A stretch of DNA of 10,183 nt from CAZYPU01 sp049642705 (GCA_049642705.1 JBARPB010000107.1:1-10183); one strand, 5' to 3'. Shown: positions 1-5,765, counted from the stretch's first letter. The notes: generated from the letters alone by a model not told the origin. Translations and numbers: made by a program.

Positions 1-14
1 AGATATTACATGAC

Positions 15-35
15 AGCTTTAAGCTGTAAGCTATA
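15..35. repeat. three-copy heptanucleotide tandem repeat (AGCTNTA)
   Basis: Three consecutive 7-base units are visible: AGCTTTA (15-21), AGCTGTA (22-28) and AGCTATA (29-35). They differ only at the fifth base. The first two also form a 15-base palindrome, ACAGCTT-T-AAGCTGT (13-27), which could fold as a small hairpin. The repeat fills most of the short leader before rplB. Short tandem heptamers of this style are known in cyanobacteria and other bacteria as STRR sequences; placing this copy in that class is inference. The end of the preceding gene, expected to be rplW, may lie in bases 1-13 (one frame stops at TGA 11-13), but too little is present to call it. Confidence 0.7.
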
Positions 36-50
36 AGAAAGATATAGAAA

Positions 51-872
51 ATGGGGATAAAGAAATACAAACCGACGACGCCGGGCAGGAGATGGGGAAG
101 CGGCTATACTTTCGAGGAGATCACCAAGGATTTCCCGGAAAAACGGCTTACCGTATCGCTGAAGCGGACGGGCGGAAGAAATGTGTACGGAAGGGTAACC
201 TCCCGGCACAGGGGCGGCGGGCACAAGAAAAAATGGCGCGTAATCGACTTTAAAAGGGACAAATATGATGTCCCCGCAAAGGTTATCGCTATCGAATACG
301 ACCCGAACCGAAGCGCGCGCATCGCCCTTCTGGAGTACCAGGACAGGGATCGGCGTTATATCATATGCCCGGACGGCCTGAAGGTCGGCGACGAGTTAAT
401 ATCGTCTAAGAATGCCGAAATCAAGGCGGGCAACGCCCTTCCCCTTGAAAAAATACCGCTCGGCATACCTATTTATAATATCGAATTTGAAAAGGGCCGA
501 GGCGCAAAAATCGCGAGAAGCGCCGGAGGCCTCGCGGTCGTAGTGGCTAAAGAGAAAGGATTTGCGCATATCAGGATGCCGTCGAGCGAGGTCCGCCTCA
601 TTAAACTCGACTGTTTTGCATGCATTGGCCAGGTCGGTAATATCGAACACGAGAGCATATCTATCGGCAAGGCGGGAAGGTCGAGACATCTCGGTATCAG
701 ACCTTATTCCCGCGGTGTCGTGAAAAACCCTGTCGACCATCCGATGGGTGGCGGTGAAGGCAAATCTTCGGGGGGAAGGCACCCGACCACGCCCTGGGGC
801 AAAGCGACGAAAGGCTTGAAAACAAGAAAGACAAAACGATCGGATAAGTATATACTTAAACGAAGGAAATAG
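51..872 (+). CDS. rplB: 50S ribosomal protein L2 (uL2)
   Basis: L2 is a primary 23S rRNA-binding protein of the large subunit, needed for subunit association and for the peptidyl-transferase region. The 273-residue product matches the usual length. It opens MGIKKYKPTTPGRR and has the IGQVGN segment, then GKAGRSRHLGIRP, then NPVDHPMGGGEG, followed by a basic C-terminal tail ending KYILKRRK. His230, the first histidine of the DHP motif and the residue implicated in peptidyl transfer in E. coli, is present. The second histidine of the common HPH motif is Met232, a substitution I recall from other phyla. The ATG at 51 fits the family N-terminus, but no good Shine-Dalgarno site precedes it; only a weak AGAAAG at 36-41 is seen. 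In the usual order rplW lies upstream and rpsS downstream, here with an unusual 134-base gap before rpsS. Confidence 0.97.
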   Translation: MGIKKYKPTTPGRRWGSGYTFEEITKDFPEKRLTVSLKRTGGRNVYGRVTSRHRGGGHKKKWRVIDFKRDKYDVPAKVIAIEYDPNRSARIALLEYQDRDRRYIICPDGLKVGDELISSKNAEIKAGNALPLEKIPLGIPIYNIEFEKGRGAKIARSAGGLAVVVAKEKGFAHIRMPSSEVRLIKLDCFACIGQVGNIEHESISIGKAGRSRHLGIRPYSRGVVKNPVDHPMGGGEGKSSGGRHPTTPWGKATKGLKTRKTKRSDKYILKRRK

Positions 873-876
873 CGAG

Positions 877-984
877 AATTAAAAATGCAAAATTTAAAAT
901 GCAAAACCATAATTCAAAATTCAAAATTAGAGGTCGGCGAAGCCGACTCCAAAGTTTTGCGTTTTGCGCTTTTAATTTTTAATT
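877..984. repeat. AT-rich inverted repeat with 7-base periodicity in the rplB-rpsS gap
   Basis: Two 31-base arms, 877-907 and 954-984, are inverted copies with 24 of 31 positions matching; the outermost 10 positions match without error. Inside, GTCGGC-GAA-GCCGAC (933-947) makes a perfect 6-bp GC-rich stem with a GAA loop. The arms and spacer show a heptamer rhythm: ATTCAAA twice (912-925), GTTTTGC twice (954-967) and TTTTAAT twice (970-983). The left arm repeats with a 14-base period (882-895 against 896-909). The base composition is far more AT-rich than the flanking genes. It has no coding potential. It could be a palindromic repeat insertion or a transcript hairpin; the sequence alone does not say which. 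The arms do not make a canonical terminator because other structure intervenes. Confidence 0.7.
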
Positions 985-1006
985 AACGTTAAGAAGGGGT
1001 GCAGTG

Positions 1007-1291
1007 ATGTCGCGTTCGACAAAAAAAGGTCCGTATATAGAAGAAAAGTTGCTGATGAAGGTCCAGAAGGCCGAGAAGGCGCGGGACAGAAAGCCCATAA
1101 AGACATGGGCCCGGCGCTCTATAATACCGCCGGACTTTATAGGTTTTACGTTTATGGTGCACAACGGCAAAAAGTTTGTGCCGGTTTTTGTCACGGAGAA
1201 TATGGTCGGACACAAGCTCGGGGAATTTGCGCCGACGCGGCTTTTTAGAAAACACGGCGCGGCAACCCAGGTTTCCCTGGATAAAACGTAA
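1007..1291 (+). CDS. rpsS: 30S ribosomal protein S19 (uS19)
   Basis: S19 sits in the head of the small subunit, pairs with S13 and contacts 16S rRNA near the A-site tRNA. The 94-residue product begins MSRSTKKGPY and carries the family signature VGHKLGEFAPTRLFRKHG near the C-terminus (about residues 66-83). Two start codons lie back to back, GTG at 1004 and ATG at 1007. The ATG is preferred because AGGGG at 995-999 then lies 7 bases upstream and the protein starts as the family does. The gene follows the inverted repeat in the rplB-rpsS gap, and its ribosome-binding site lies just outside that repeat. rplV follows 15 bases after the stop. Confidence 0.97.
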   Translation: MSRSTKKGPYIEEKLLMKVQKAEKARDRKPIKTWARRSIIPPDFIGFTFMVHNGKKFVPVFVTENMVGHKLGEFAPTRLFRKHGAATQVSLDKT

Positions 1292-1306
1292 TTTTAGGAT
1301 TAAGTG

Positions 1307-1693
1307 ATGGTAACACGGGCTTTAGAAAAATATATTCGCATTTCACCGAAGAAATTACAGCCCATAGCGCGGCTCCTCAGTAAGAAAAAAGTCGAGGAGG
1401 CCCTATACATTCTGATTAACTTGAATAAAAAAGGCGCGTCGATTTTGAGGACGGTCATAGAATCCGCGTTTAACAACGCCAAGAGACTGCCGGAAAAAAA
1501 ATTCACCGAAGCAGACCTCTATATTTCAAAAGTCGTTGTAAACCCCGGCCCGATGCTAAAGAGGTACAGGGCAATGTCGATGGGGAGGGCCGGCACGATA
1601 AGAAAAAGAACGAGCCACGTACTGGTCGAGCTGGACGCAATGGAAACAGGGCAAAAGGCAAAAAAGCCGGTAAAAGCAAGGAAGAAGGGGTAA
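1307..1693 (+). CDS. rplV: 50S ribosomal protein L22 (uL22)
   Basis: L22 binds 23S rRNA, and its long beta-hairpin lines the nascent-peptide exit tunnel. The 128-residue product has the N-terminal YIRISPKKL segment. The hairpin region follows (VNPGPMLKRYRAMSMGRAG, about residues 80-98), then KRTSHVLVELD and a lysine-rich tail (about residues 112-128). As in rpsS, a GTG (1304) directly precedes an ATG (1307). The ATG is chosen because AGGA at 1296-1299 then has 7-base spacing. The stop TAA shares its last base with the ATG of rpsC, which suggests translational coupling. The hairpin tip reads MSMGRAG where many bacteria have RAMGRA; this is a minor variation. Confidence 0.96.
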   Translation: MVTRALEKYIRISPKKLQPIARLLSKKKVEEALYILINLNKKGASILRTVIESAFNNAKRLPEKKFTEADLYISKVVVNPGPMLKRYRAMSMGRAGTIRKRTSHVLVELDAMETGQKAKKPVKARKKG

Positions 1694-2388
1694 TGGGCCA
1701 AAAAGCTCATCCGTACGGTCTGAGAGTCGGAATAATAAAGGATTGGAAATCGCGATGGTTCGCAAGGAAAGCCAGTTTTCCTTCCATGCTTATCGAGGAC
1801 CTGAAGCTGAAAAGGTACATTAAAAACAAACTCTTCAGCGGAGCCATTTCGAATATAGAAATAGAGAGGACCGGCGAACGCATAAGGGTGGCCATCCATA
1901 CCGCCAGGCCCGGCGTCGTAATAGGCCGGAGGGGTTCAGAGATTGAGGCGTTAAAAGAGGAACTTCAGTCGATGATCGGCGAGAAACAGCTATTCATAGA
2001 CATACGGGAAATCAGGCAGCCCGCAATGGAAGCGCAGCTTGTGGCCGAAAATATCGCTTTGCAGCTCGAAAAAAGAATTCCGTTCAGGCGGGCGATAAAA
2101 AGGGCCCTTCAGCAGGCAAAGGACGCCGGCTGCGAGGGCATGAAGATAAAAATCGCCGGAAGGCTCGGCGGGGCCGAAATCGCAAGAAAAGAAACGGCGA
2201 AATACGGGAAAATCCCGCTTCAGACATTGCGGGCGGATATAGACTACGGTTTTACCGAAGCGCATACGACATACGGCCTCATCGGCGTCAAGGTATGGGT
2301 TTATAAAGGCGAAAAAATCGACCTAAAGAAGCGCCCCCACGGCAGAGAGAAGGAGAAAAAAGATGGCGTTGATGCCAAAGCGCGTTAA
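1693..2388 (+). CDS. rpsC: 30S ribosomal protein S3 (uS3)
   Basis: S3 lies at the mRNA entry tunnel of the small subunit and helps unwind incoming mRNA. The 231-residue product opens MGQKAHPYGLRVG. It has a type II KH RNA-binding domain with the GxxG loop GRRG at residues 78-81 (in VVIGRRGSEI). A C-terminal S3 domain contains GRLGGAEIARKE (about 156-167) and YGLIGVKVWVYKGE (about 194-207). Length agrees with the family. The ATG overlaps the rplV stop by one base (TAATG). AAGGA at 1678-1682 is a usable Shine-Dalgarno site 10 bases away. The last 26 bases overlap the start of rplP in another frame, so the charged S3 tail (about residues 208-231) is partly constrained by L16. Confidence 0.97.
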   Translation: MGQKAHPYGLRVGIIKDWKSRWFARKASFPSMLIEDLKLKRYIKNKLFSGAISNIEIERTGERIRVAIHTARPGVVIGRRGSEIEALKEELQSMIGEKQLFIDIREIRQPAMEAQLVAENIALQLEKRIPFRRAIKRALQQAKDAGCEGMKIKIAGRLGGAEIARKETAKYGKIPLQTLRADIDYGFTEAHTTYGLIGVKVWVYKGEKIDLKKRPHGREKEKKDGVDAKAR

Positions 2389-2776
2389 ATACCGCAAGTC
2401 GCAAAGGGGCAGGAGAAGAGGTACCAGCTTCGCCGGGTCGGAACTTAGTTTCGGCGAATACGGCCTTAAGGCCCTCGAGAACACCTGGGTCAAGGACCGG
2501 CAGATAGAAGCGGCTCGTGTCGCGCTCATGCGTCATACAAGGCGCGGGGGCAAGGTGTGGGTACGGCTTTTCCCCGATAAGCCCGTTACAAAAAAACCCG
2601 CCGAGACGCGGATGGGAAAAGGAAAGGGCGCCCCGGACCACTGGGTTGCTGTCGTGAAAAAGGGGCGGATACTTTTTGAAATGGAAGGCATCCCTATCGA
2701 GCTTGCGAGGGATTCGATGCGCCTGGCGGCTCATAAGCTGCCTTTAAGAACGAAATTTATCGTGAGGTCGCACTAA
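2363..2776 (+). CDS. rplP: 50S ribosomal protein L16 (uL16)
   Basis: L16 organises the A-tRNA binding architecture of the large subunit. The 137-residue product begins MALMPKRVKYRKSQRGR. It contains GKVWVRLFPDKPVTKKPAETRMGKGKG (spread over about residues 57-83) and the late segment ARDSMRLAAHKLPLRTKFI, all typical of L16. Starts at 2363 and 2372 are both in frame. The first is preferred because AGGAG at 2351-2355 lies 7 bases upstream. The gene begins 26 bases inside rpsC, an unusually long overlap for this operon. rpmC follows after two bases. Confidence 0.97.
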   Translation: MALMPKRVKYRKSQRGRRRGTSFAGSELSFGEYGLKALENTWVKDRQIEAARVALMRHTRRGGKVWVRLFPDKPVTKKPAETRMGKGKGAPDHWVAVVKKGRILFEMEGIPIELARDSMRLAAHKLPLRTKFIVRSH

Positions 2777-2778
2777 CC

Positions 2779-2982
2779 ATGGGGATTAAACCGAGCGATA
2801 TCAGGAACATGACCGAAGAGGAGATAGGCAACAAGATTATCTCCCTGCGGGAGGAGCTTTTTAAGCTACGGTTCGAGCAGAAAACCGGCAGAGTCGAGAA
2901 GCCCCACCGCATAGAAGAAACAAGGCGGGAAGTCGCCCGTTGTTATACGATTCTAGCGGAGAAAAAAAATGTGGAAAAATAA
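2779..2982 (+). CDS. rpmC: 50S ribosomal protein L29 (uL29)
   Basis: L29 is a small helical-hairpin protein near the peptide exit tunnel, where nascent-chain factors dock. The 67-residue product shows the family pattern: KPSDIRNMTEEE at the N-terminus, SLREELFKLRFEQKTGRVEKP in the first helix and turn, and RIEETRREVAR in the second helix. It begins with ATG two bases after the rplP stop. The only nearby purine-rich site is GAGG at 2764-2767, 11 bases away, so coupling to rplP may matter. The last 14 bases overlap the start of rpsQ. Confidence 0.95.
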   Translation: MGIKPSDIRNMTEEEIGNKIISLREELFKLRFEQKTGRVEKPHRIEETRREVARCYTILAEKKNVEK

Positions 2983-3235
2983 AAAGAACTGCGTAAGAAA
3001 AGAGGCCGTCGGAACTGTCGTAAGCGACAGAATGGATAAGACGATAGTGGTCGAGATAAGCAGGTTGACGGTGCACCCCGTTTTCAAAAAGACGATAAGG
3101 CGGTTCAATAAAATCAAGGCCGACGACGAGAAAAATTCAGCGAAAAAGGGAGACGTGGTAAAATTGAGAGAAGTGCGGCCTATTTCGAAAGACAAACGCT
3201 GGCGGCTTGTTGGGATCGTCAAGAAAGCAGCATAG
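2969..3235 (+). CDS. rpsQ: 30S ribosomal protein S17 (uS17)
   Basis: S17 is an OB-fold primary binder of 16S rRNA and helps start small-subunit assembly. The 88-residue product has the characteristic core GTVVSDRMDKTIVVEI (about residues 15-30), KTIRRFNKIKADDEKN (about 41-56), GDVVKLREVRPISKDKRWRL (about 61-80) and an IVKKA ending. The ATG at 2969 has GGAG at 2958-2961 with a 7-base all-A spacer and overlaps rpmC by 14 bases. The first dozen residues (MWKNKKNCVRKE) are not conserved in the family, so a slightly later start cannot be excluded. The Shine-Dalgarno site supports the one given. Confidence 0.95.
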   Translation: MWKNKKNCVRKEAVGTVVSDRMDKTIVVEISRLTVHPVFKKTIRRFNKIKADDEKNSAKKGDVVKLREVRPISKDKRWRLVGIVKKAA

Positions 3236-3244
3236 TTTCGAAAA

Positions 3245-3613
3245 ATGATTATAATGCGTACAATACTGGATGTGGCTGATAACACGGGGGCCAAAAAAGC
3301 CTCCTGTATCGGCGTTATCGGGCGTTCCGGAAGGGCTCACGCGGAAATAGGCGACGTGATTACCTGCAACATAAAAGAGGCCACCCCGGACGCGGCGATA
3401 AAAAAAGGCGAGATAGCAAGGGGGGTCATCGTAAGATGCGCTTACCCGACAAGGAGGCAAGACGGTTCCTATTTAAAGTTTGACAGAAATGCGGTAGTCA
3501 TAATAGACTTACAGGGCAACCCCAGGGGAACACGGATATTCGGCCCCGTGGCCAGGGAGCTGAGGGAAAAGAACTTTCTTAAAATTGTCTCGCTTGCGCC
3601 GGAGGTAATCTAA
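3245..3613 (+). CDS. rplN: 50S ribosomal protein L14 (uL14)
   Basis: L14 is a beta-barrel protein at the subunit interface; it takes part in an intersubunit bridge and is the docking site of silencing factor RsfS. The 122-residue product is full length and shows VADNTGAKKA (about residues 10-19), GEIARGVIVR and NPRGTRIFGPVARELR near the C-terminus. ATGs at 3245 and 3254 are both in frame. The first gives the usual distance to the VADN motif and the usual length. No clear Shine-Dalgarno sequence precedes either, which stands out against most neighbours. The gene begins 9 bases after rpsQ, and rplX follows after one base. Confidence 0.96.
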   Translation: MIIMRTILDVADNTGAKKASCIGVIGRSGRAHAEIGDVITCNIKEATPDAAIKKGEIARGVIVRCAYPTRRQDGSYLKFDRNAVVIIDLQGNPRGTRIFGPVARELREKNFLKIVSLAPEVI

Positions 3614-3614
3614 A

Positions 3615-3926
3615 ATGGCAAGAATCAAAAAGAACGACACGGTCATGGTTCTCGCCGGCAGGGACAGGGGTAAGACCGGCAAGGTTCTCGCCGTGGTACC
3701 GGCGAGAAACAGCGCCATAGTCGAGGGTGTAAATTTTGTAAAGAAACACGCAAGACGCACCAGGGAAAACGAGAAGGGCGGGATAGTGACTAAGGAATCC
3801 GTTATTCACCTCTCTAGTCTCGCGCTTTTCTGCAAGGGGTGCAACCGCCGGACGAAAATAGGCTTTGACGTGCTGAAAGACGGCACGAAGACGCGTTTCT
3901 GTAAAAGGTGCAAGGAAGTGTTCTGA
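3615..3926 (+). CDS. rplX: 50S ribosomal protein L24 with C-terminal four-cysteine motif (uL24)
   Basis: L24 is an assembly-initiating protein of the large subunit that binds the 5' domain of 23S rRNA. The 103-residue product has the KOW motif (VMVLAGRDRGKTGKVLAV, residues 10-27) and GVNFVKKHARR (38-48). The C-terminal part carries two CxxC pairs, Cys73/Cys76 and Cys96/Cys99, the pattern of a zinc ribbon. Many L24 proteins, including that of E. coli, lack this, but cysteine-bearing forms occur in other phyla. GGAGG at 3601-3605 lies 9 bases before the ATG. The stop TGA shares its last base with the rplE start (TGATG). Confidence 0.96.
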   Translation: MARIKKNDTVMVLAGRDRGKTGKVLAVVPARNSAIVEGVNFVKKHARRTRENEKGGIVTKESVIHLSSLALFCKGCNRRTKIGFDVLKDGTKTRFCKRCKEVF

Positions 3927-4468
3927 TGACGCCTAGGCTCAAGGAGAAATACAAAAAAGAGATTGTTCCGAAAATGATGGAGCGCTTCGGATTTAAAAAC
4001 GCGCTTGAGGTTCCGCACATTTCAAAAATAGTAGTAAACGTGGGCCTTGGCGAGGCGCTTGAGGACAAGAAGCTCCTCGACGGTGTCGTCTCTGAGATAG
4101 CGCAGATTACAGGGCAAAGGCCGGCTGTCACTAAAGCAAAAAAAGCCATTGCCGGATTCAAGATAAGGAAAGGCTCGGCCGTCGGTTGCAGGGTAACGCT
4201 CCGGCGCACGCGCATGTATGAATTTTTGGACCGGCTCCTCAACGTGGCATTACCCAGGATCAGGGATTTCAGGGGCGTGAGGCCGGATTCTTTCGACGCA
4301 GGCGCAAATTACTCGCTGGGTATCGACGAGCAGGGTATTTTTCCGGAGATAGACGTCGATAAAATCCAGCTTGTACACGGGATGGACATAACGATAGTGA
4401 CAACGGCAAAAAAAAGGGAAGAGGGTTACGAACTTTTGAATCTTTTCGGAATGCCGTTTAAAAGGTGA
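3926..4468 (+). CDS. rplE: 50S ribosomal protein L5 (uL5)
   Basis: L5 binds 5S rRNA in the central protuberance and contacts the P-site tRNA. Starting at ATG 3926 the product has 180 residues, the usual length. It has MTPRLKEKYKKEIVP, ISKIVVNVGLGEA (about residues 32-44), ITGQRPAVTKAKKAIAGFK (about 62-80) and FRGVRPDSFD. A longer frame open to GTG 3908 exists. It is rejected because AGGA at 3913-3916 fits the ATG at 9-base spacing and the extra residues would be non-family. The start overlaps the rplX stop by one base. In E. coli the spc operon is repressed by S8 binding near this junction; I did not recognise such a site here. Confidence 0.97.
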   Translation: MTPRLKEKYKKEIVPKMMERFGFKNALEVPHISKIVVNVGLGEALEDKKLLDGVVSEIAQITGQRPAVTKAKKAIAGFKIRKGSAVGCRVTLRRTRMYEFLDRLLNVALPRIRDFRGVRPDSFDAGANYSLGIDEQGIFPEIDVDKIQLVHGMDITIVTTAKKREEGYELLNLFGMPFKR

Positions 4469-4471
4469 AAA

Positions 4472-4657
4472 GTGGCGAAGAAGTGCCTTGTTGAAAAGGC
4501 GAAAAGAAAAGCGAAATTTAAGGTAAGGGCATACCAACGCTGCGAACTGTGCGGTCGGAGGCGCGGCTACATGCGCAGGTTTAAGCTTTGCCGCATATGC
4601 TTCAGGGAGCTCGCGTCAAGGGGTGAAATCCCCGGCGTTGTCAAGGCCAGCTGGTGA
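4472..4657 (+). CDS. rpsZ: 30S ribosomal protein S14, zinc-binding type Z (uS14)
   Basis: S14 is a late-assembling protein of the small-subunit head. This is the short type: 61 residues, with a zinc site of Cys24/Cys27 and Cys40/Cys43 (CELCG and CRICF). The C-terminal end, RGEIPGVVKASW, is diagnostic of type Z S14. The start codon is GTG, three bases after the rplE stop, with AAGG at 4462-4465 six bases upstream. This is the last gene before a 159-base gap with two hairpins. The zinc-free S14 paralogue that some genomes keep elsewhere is not in this window. Confidence 0.96.
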   Translation: MAKKCLVEKAKRKAKFKVRAYQRCELCGRRRGYMRRFKLCRICFRELASRGEIPGVVKASW

Positions 4658-4665
4658 ATGAAACC

Positions 4666-4702
4666 ACAACTTACGGAGGCCACGGTGGCCGACGTAAGTT
4701 GT
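4666..4702 (+). repeat. two-part hairpin with tandem G-A internal loop downstream of rpsZ
   Basis: ACAACTTACG (4666-4675) pairs perfectly with CGTAAGTTGT (4693-4702). Inside, GGCC (4678-4681) pairs with GGCC (4687-4690), leaving a 5-base loop ACGGT. The two stems are separated by GA on each side (4676-4677 and 4691-4692), which in RNA would make tandem G-A mismatches, a compact stabilising motif. There is no T-run after the stem, so it is not an ordinary intrinsic terminator. It begins 8 bases after the rpsZ stop. Possible roles are an mRNA processing or stability element, a protein-binding site, or simply part of an inserted repeat; none is established by the sequence. Confidence 0.7.
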
Positions 4703-4776
4703 ATGGCCGAATTCACCCCCCCACCACTTTTCCTAGAGTACGTGGGAAAAAGTGGTGGGGGGTTCAATTCGACCGT
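4703..4776 (+). repeat. long inverted repeat / hairpin upstream of rpsH
   Basis: A 15-bp perfect stem pairs 4717-4731 (CCCCCCACCACTTTT) with 4748-4762. It is extended outward by GAATT (4709-4713) with AATTC (4766-4770) and, less perfectly, by GGCC (4705-4708) with GACC (4771-4774). The top continues with CC (4732-4733) and GG (4745-4746) around a bulged A, and the loop is about 11 bases (4734-4744). The structure spans almost the whole of 4703-4776. The descending arm ends GGGGGGTTCAATTC, so there is no uridine tract for canonical termination. It follows directly on the preceding hairpin and shares no obvious sequence with it. Bases 4777-4816 hold only the approach to rpsH and its Shine-Dalgarno site. 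Confidence 0.75.
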
Positions 4777-4816
4777 TCAAAGAAGAAATTCAGGTCTCAT
4801 TGAAGGAGAATGATAA

Positions 4817-5215
4817 ATGCCTGTAACTGATCCGATAGCGGATATGCTCACGGTCTTAAGAAACGGAGTAATGGCGCACAAGGAGAGCGTTCTCGTAAAA
4901 GGCTCGAAACTTAACGAGAACATCATGGAGATATTAAAGAAAGAGGGATTTATCGCGAACTACAAATCCGTCGAGGATAAAAAGCAGGGCATGATAAAGG
5001 TATACCTTAAATACGAAAAGGACAAAAAACCGGCGATTACGGGACTTAAGCGAATTTCGAAGCCCGGCTTAAGGATTTACGCAAAGAACGACGAGATTAA
5101 AAACGTTTACGGCGGGATAGGCATAGCGCTTATCTCCACGTCGAAAGGCGTCGTGACGGATAAAGAGGCAAGGGAAAAGAAAATCGGCGGAGAGATCCTC
5201 TGCGAGGCTTGGTAG
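4817..5215 (+). CDS. rpsH: 30S ribosomal protein S8 (uS8)
   Basis: S8 is a primary binder of the central domain of 16S rRNA and in E. coli is the autogenous repressor of the spc operon. The 132-residue product has TDPIADMLTVLRNG (about residues 4-17), KRISKPGLRIY (about 78-88) and the C-terminal ISTSKGVVTDKEAREKKIGGE plus LCEAW ending. The ATG has GGAG at 4805-4808 with 8-base spacing, a strong site. An out-of-frame ATG at 4810 is ignored. S8 is the first gene after the structured gap, so those hairpins lie in its 5' region. That invites, but does not show, a regulatory link. Confidence 0.97.
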   Translation: MPVTDPIADMLTVLRNGVMAHKESVLVKGSKLNENIMEILKKEGFIANYKSVEDKKQGMIKVYLKYEKDKKPAITGLKRISKPGLRIYAKNDEIKNVYGGIGIALISTSKGVVTDKEAREKKIGGEILCEAW

Positions 5216-5222
5216 GTGTTGG

Positions 5223-5765
5223 ATGTCGCGCGTTGGCAAAAAACCGATTGATATACCGGATAAGGTGAAGGTTGAGATAAAGGGCAGCGCAATTTCCGTC
5301 GAGGGCCCCAAGGGGCGCCTCGAGCACCGCGTTGCCGGGGACCTTAAGGTGTCCCTTAAGGACAAAAAACTTGTTATCGAAAGATCGTCGGATGAAAAAA
5401 AAGAACACTCGCTTCACGGGCTGACGCGGGCGCTTCTTTTTAACTTCATAAAGGGCGTCACCGAAGGCTACAAAAAGGAATTGGAGATAAAGGGTATCGG
5501 TTTTAAAGCGCAGGCCGAGGGTAAAGATAAGCTCGTGATAACCCTTGGATTTTCACACCCCGTGTTATACGCCGTTCCGGAAGGCATAACCGTGACCACG
5601 CCCAAGCCAACAGAGATAGTCGTCACCGGTATCGACAAGGTCAAGGTAGGCGAGGTGGCAGCTGAAATAAGGGAATTCTTCAAGCCCGAGCCCTACACGG
5701 GTAAGGGTATCCGCTACGTCGGCGAGTACGTGCGGCACAAGGCGGGAAAGACGGTAGTGAAATAA
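5223..5765 (+). CDS. rplF: 50S ribosomal protein L6 (uL6)
   Basis: L6 binds 23S rRNA near the sarcin-ricin loop, at the base of the L7/L12 stalk where GTPase factors act. The 180-residue product contains the usual two-fold repeat. It has MSRVGKKPIDIP at the N-terminus, VEGPKGRLEH (about residues 27-36), VTEGYKKELEIKGIGFKAQ (about 79-97) and the C-terminal signature PEPYTGKGIRY (155-165) followed by VGEYVRHKAGK. The ATG is 7 bases after the rpsH stop, with AGG at 5214-5216. The stop overlaps the rplR ATG by one base (TAATG). Confidence 0.97.
   Translation: MSRVGKKPIDIPDKVKVEIKGSAISVEGPKGRLEHRVAGDLKVSLKDKKLVIERSSDEKKEHSLHGLTRALLFNFIKGVTEGYKKELEIKGIGFKAQAEGKDKLVITLGFSHPVLYAVPEGITVTTPKPTEIVVTGIDKVKVGEVAAEIREFFKPEPYTGKGIRYVGEYVRHKAGKTVVK

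Noticed and set aside
720..760. Met232 in place of the second His of the L2 DHPHGGG motif as a catalytic defect
   Set aside because: The histidine implicated in peptidyl transfer (His230 here) is kept, and HPM versions are known in other bacterial groups.
2288..2734. Minus-strand open frame (148 residues) opposite rpsC/rplP
   Set aside because: Entirely antisense to clear S3 and L16 genes and without recognisable motifs; a product of codon bias.
3908..3925. Extended GTG start for rplE
   Set aside because: The added residues do not match L5, and the AGGA site is placed for ATG 3926.
4567..4767. Minus-strand open frame (66 residues) across the rpsZ-rpsH gap
   Set aside because: It runs through the inverted repeats and antisense rpsZ, with low-complexity residues from the C/G run; no support as a gene.
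4717..4770. Intrinsic terminator between rpsZ and rpsH
   Set aside because: The stem is strong, but it is followed by GGGGGGTTCAATTC rather than a T-run, and the operon continues in the same direction.
4658..4816. Riboswitch or CRISPR-like array in the rpsZ-rpsH gap
   Set aside because: The two hairpins are unrelated, there are no direct repeats with spacers, and no known riboswitch core was recognised.
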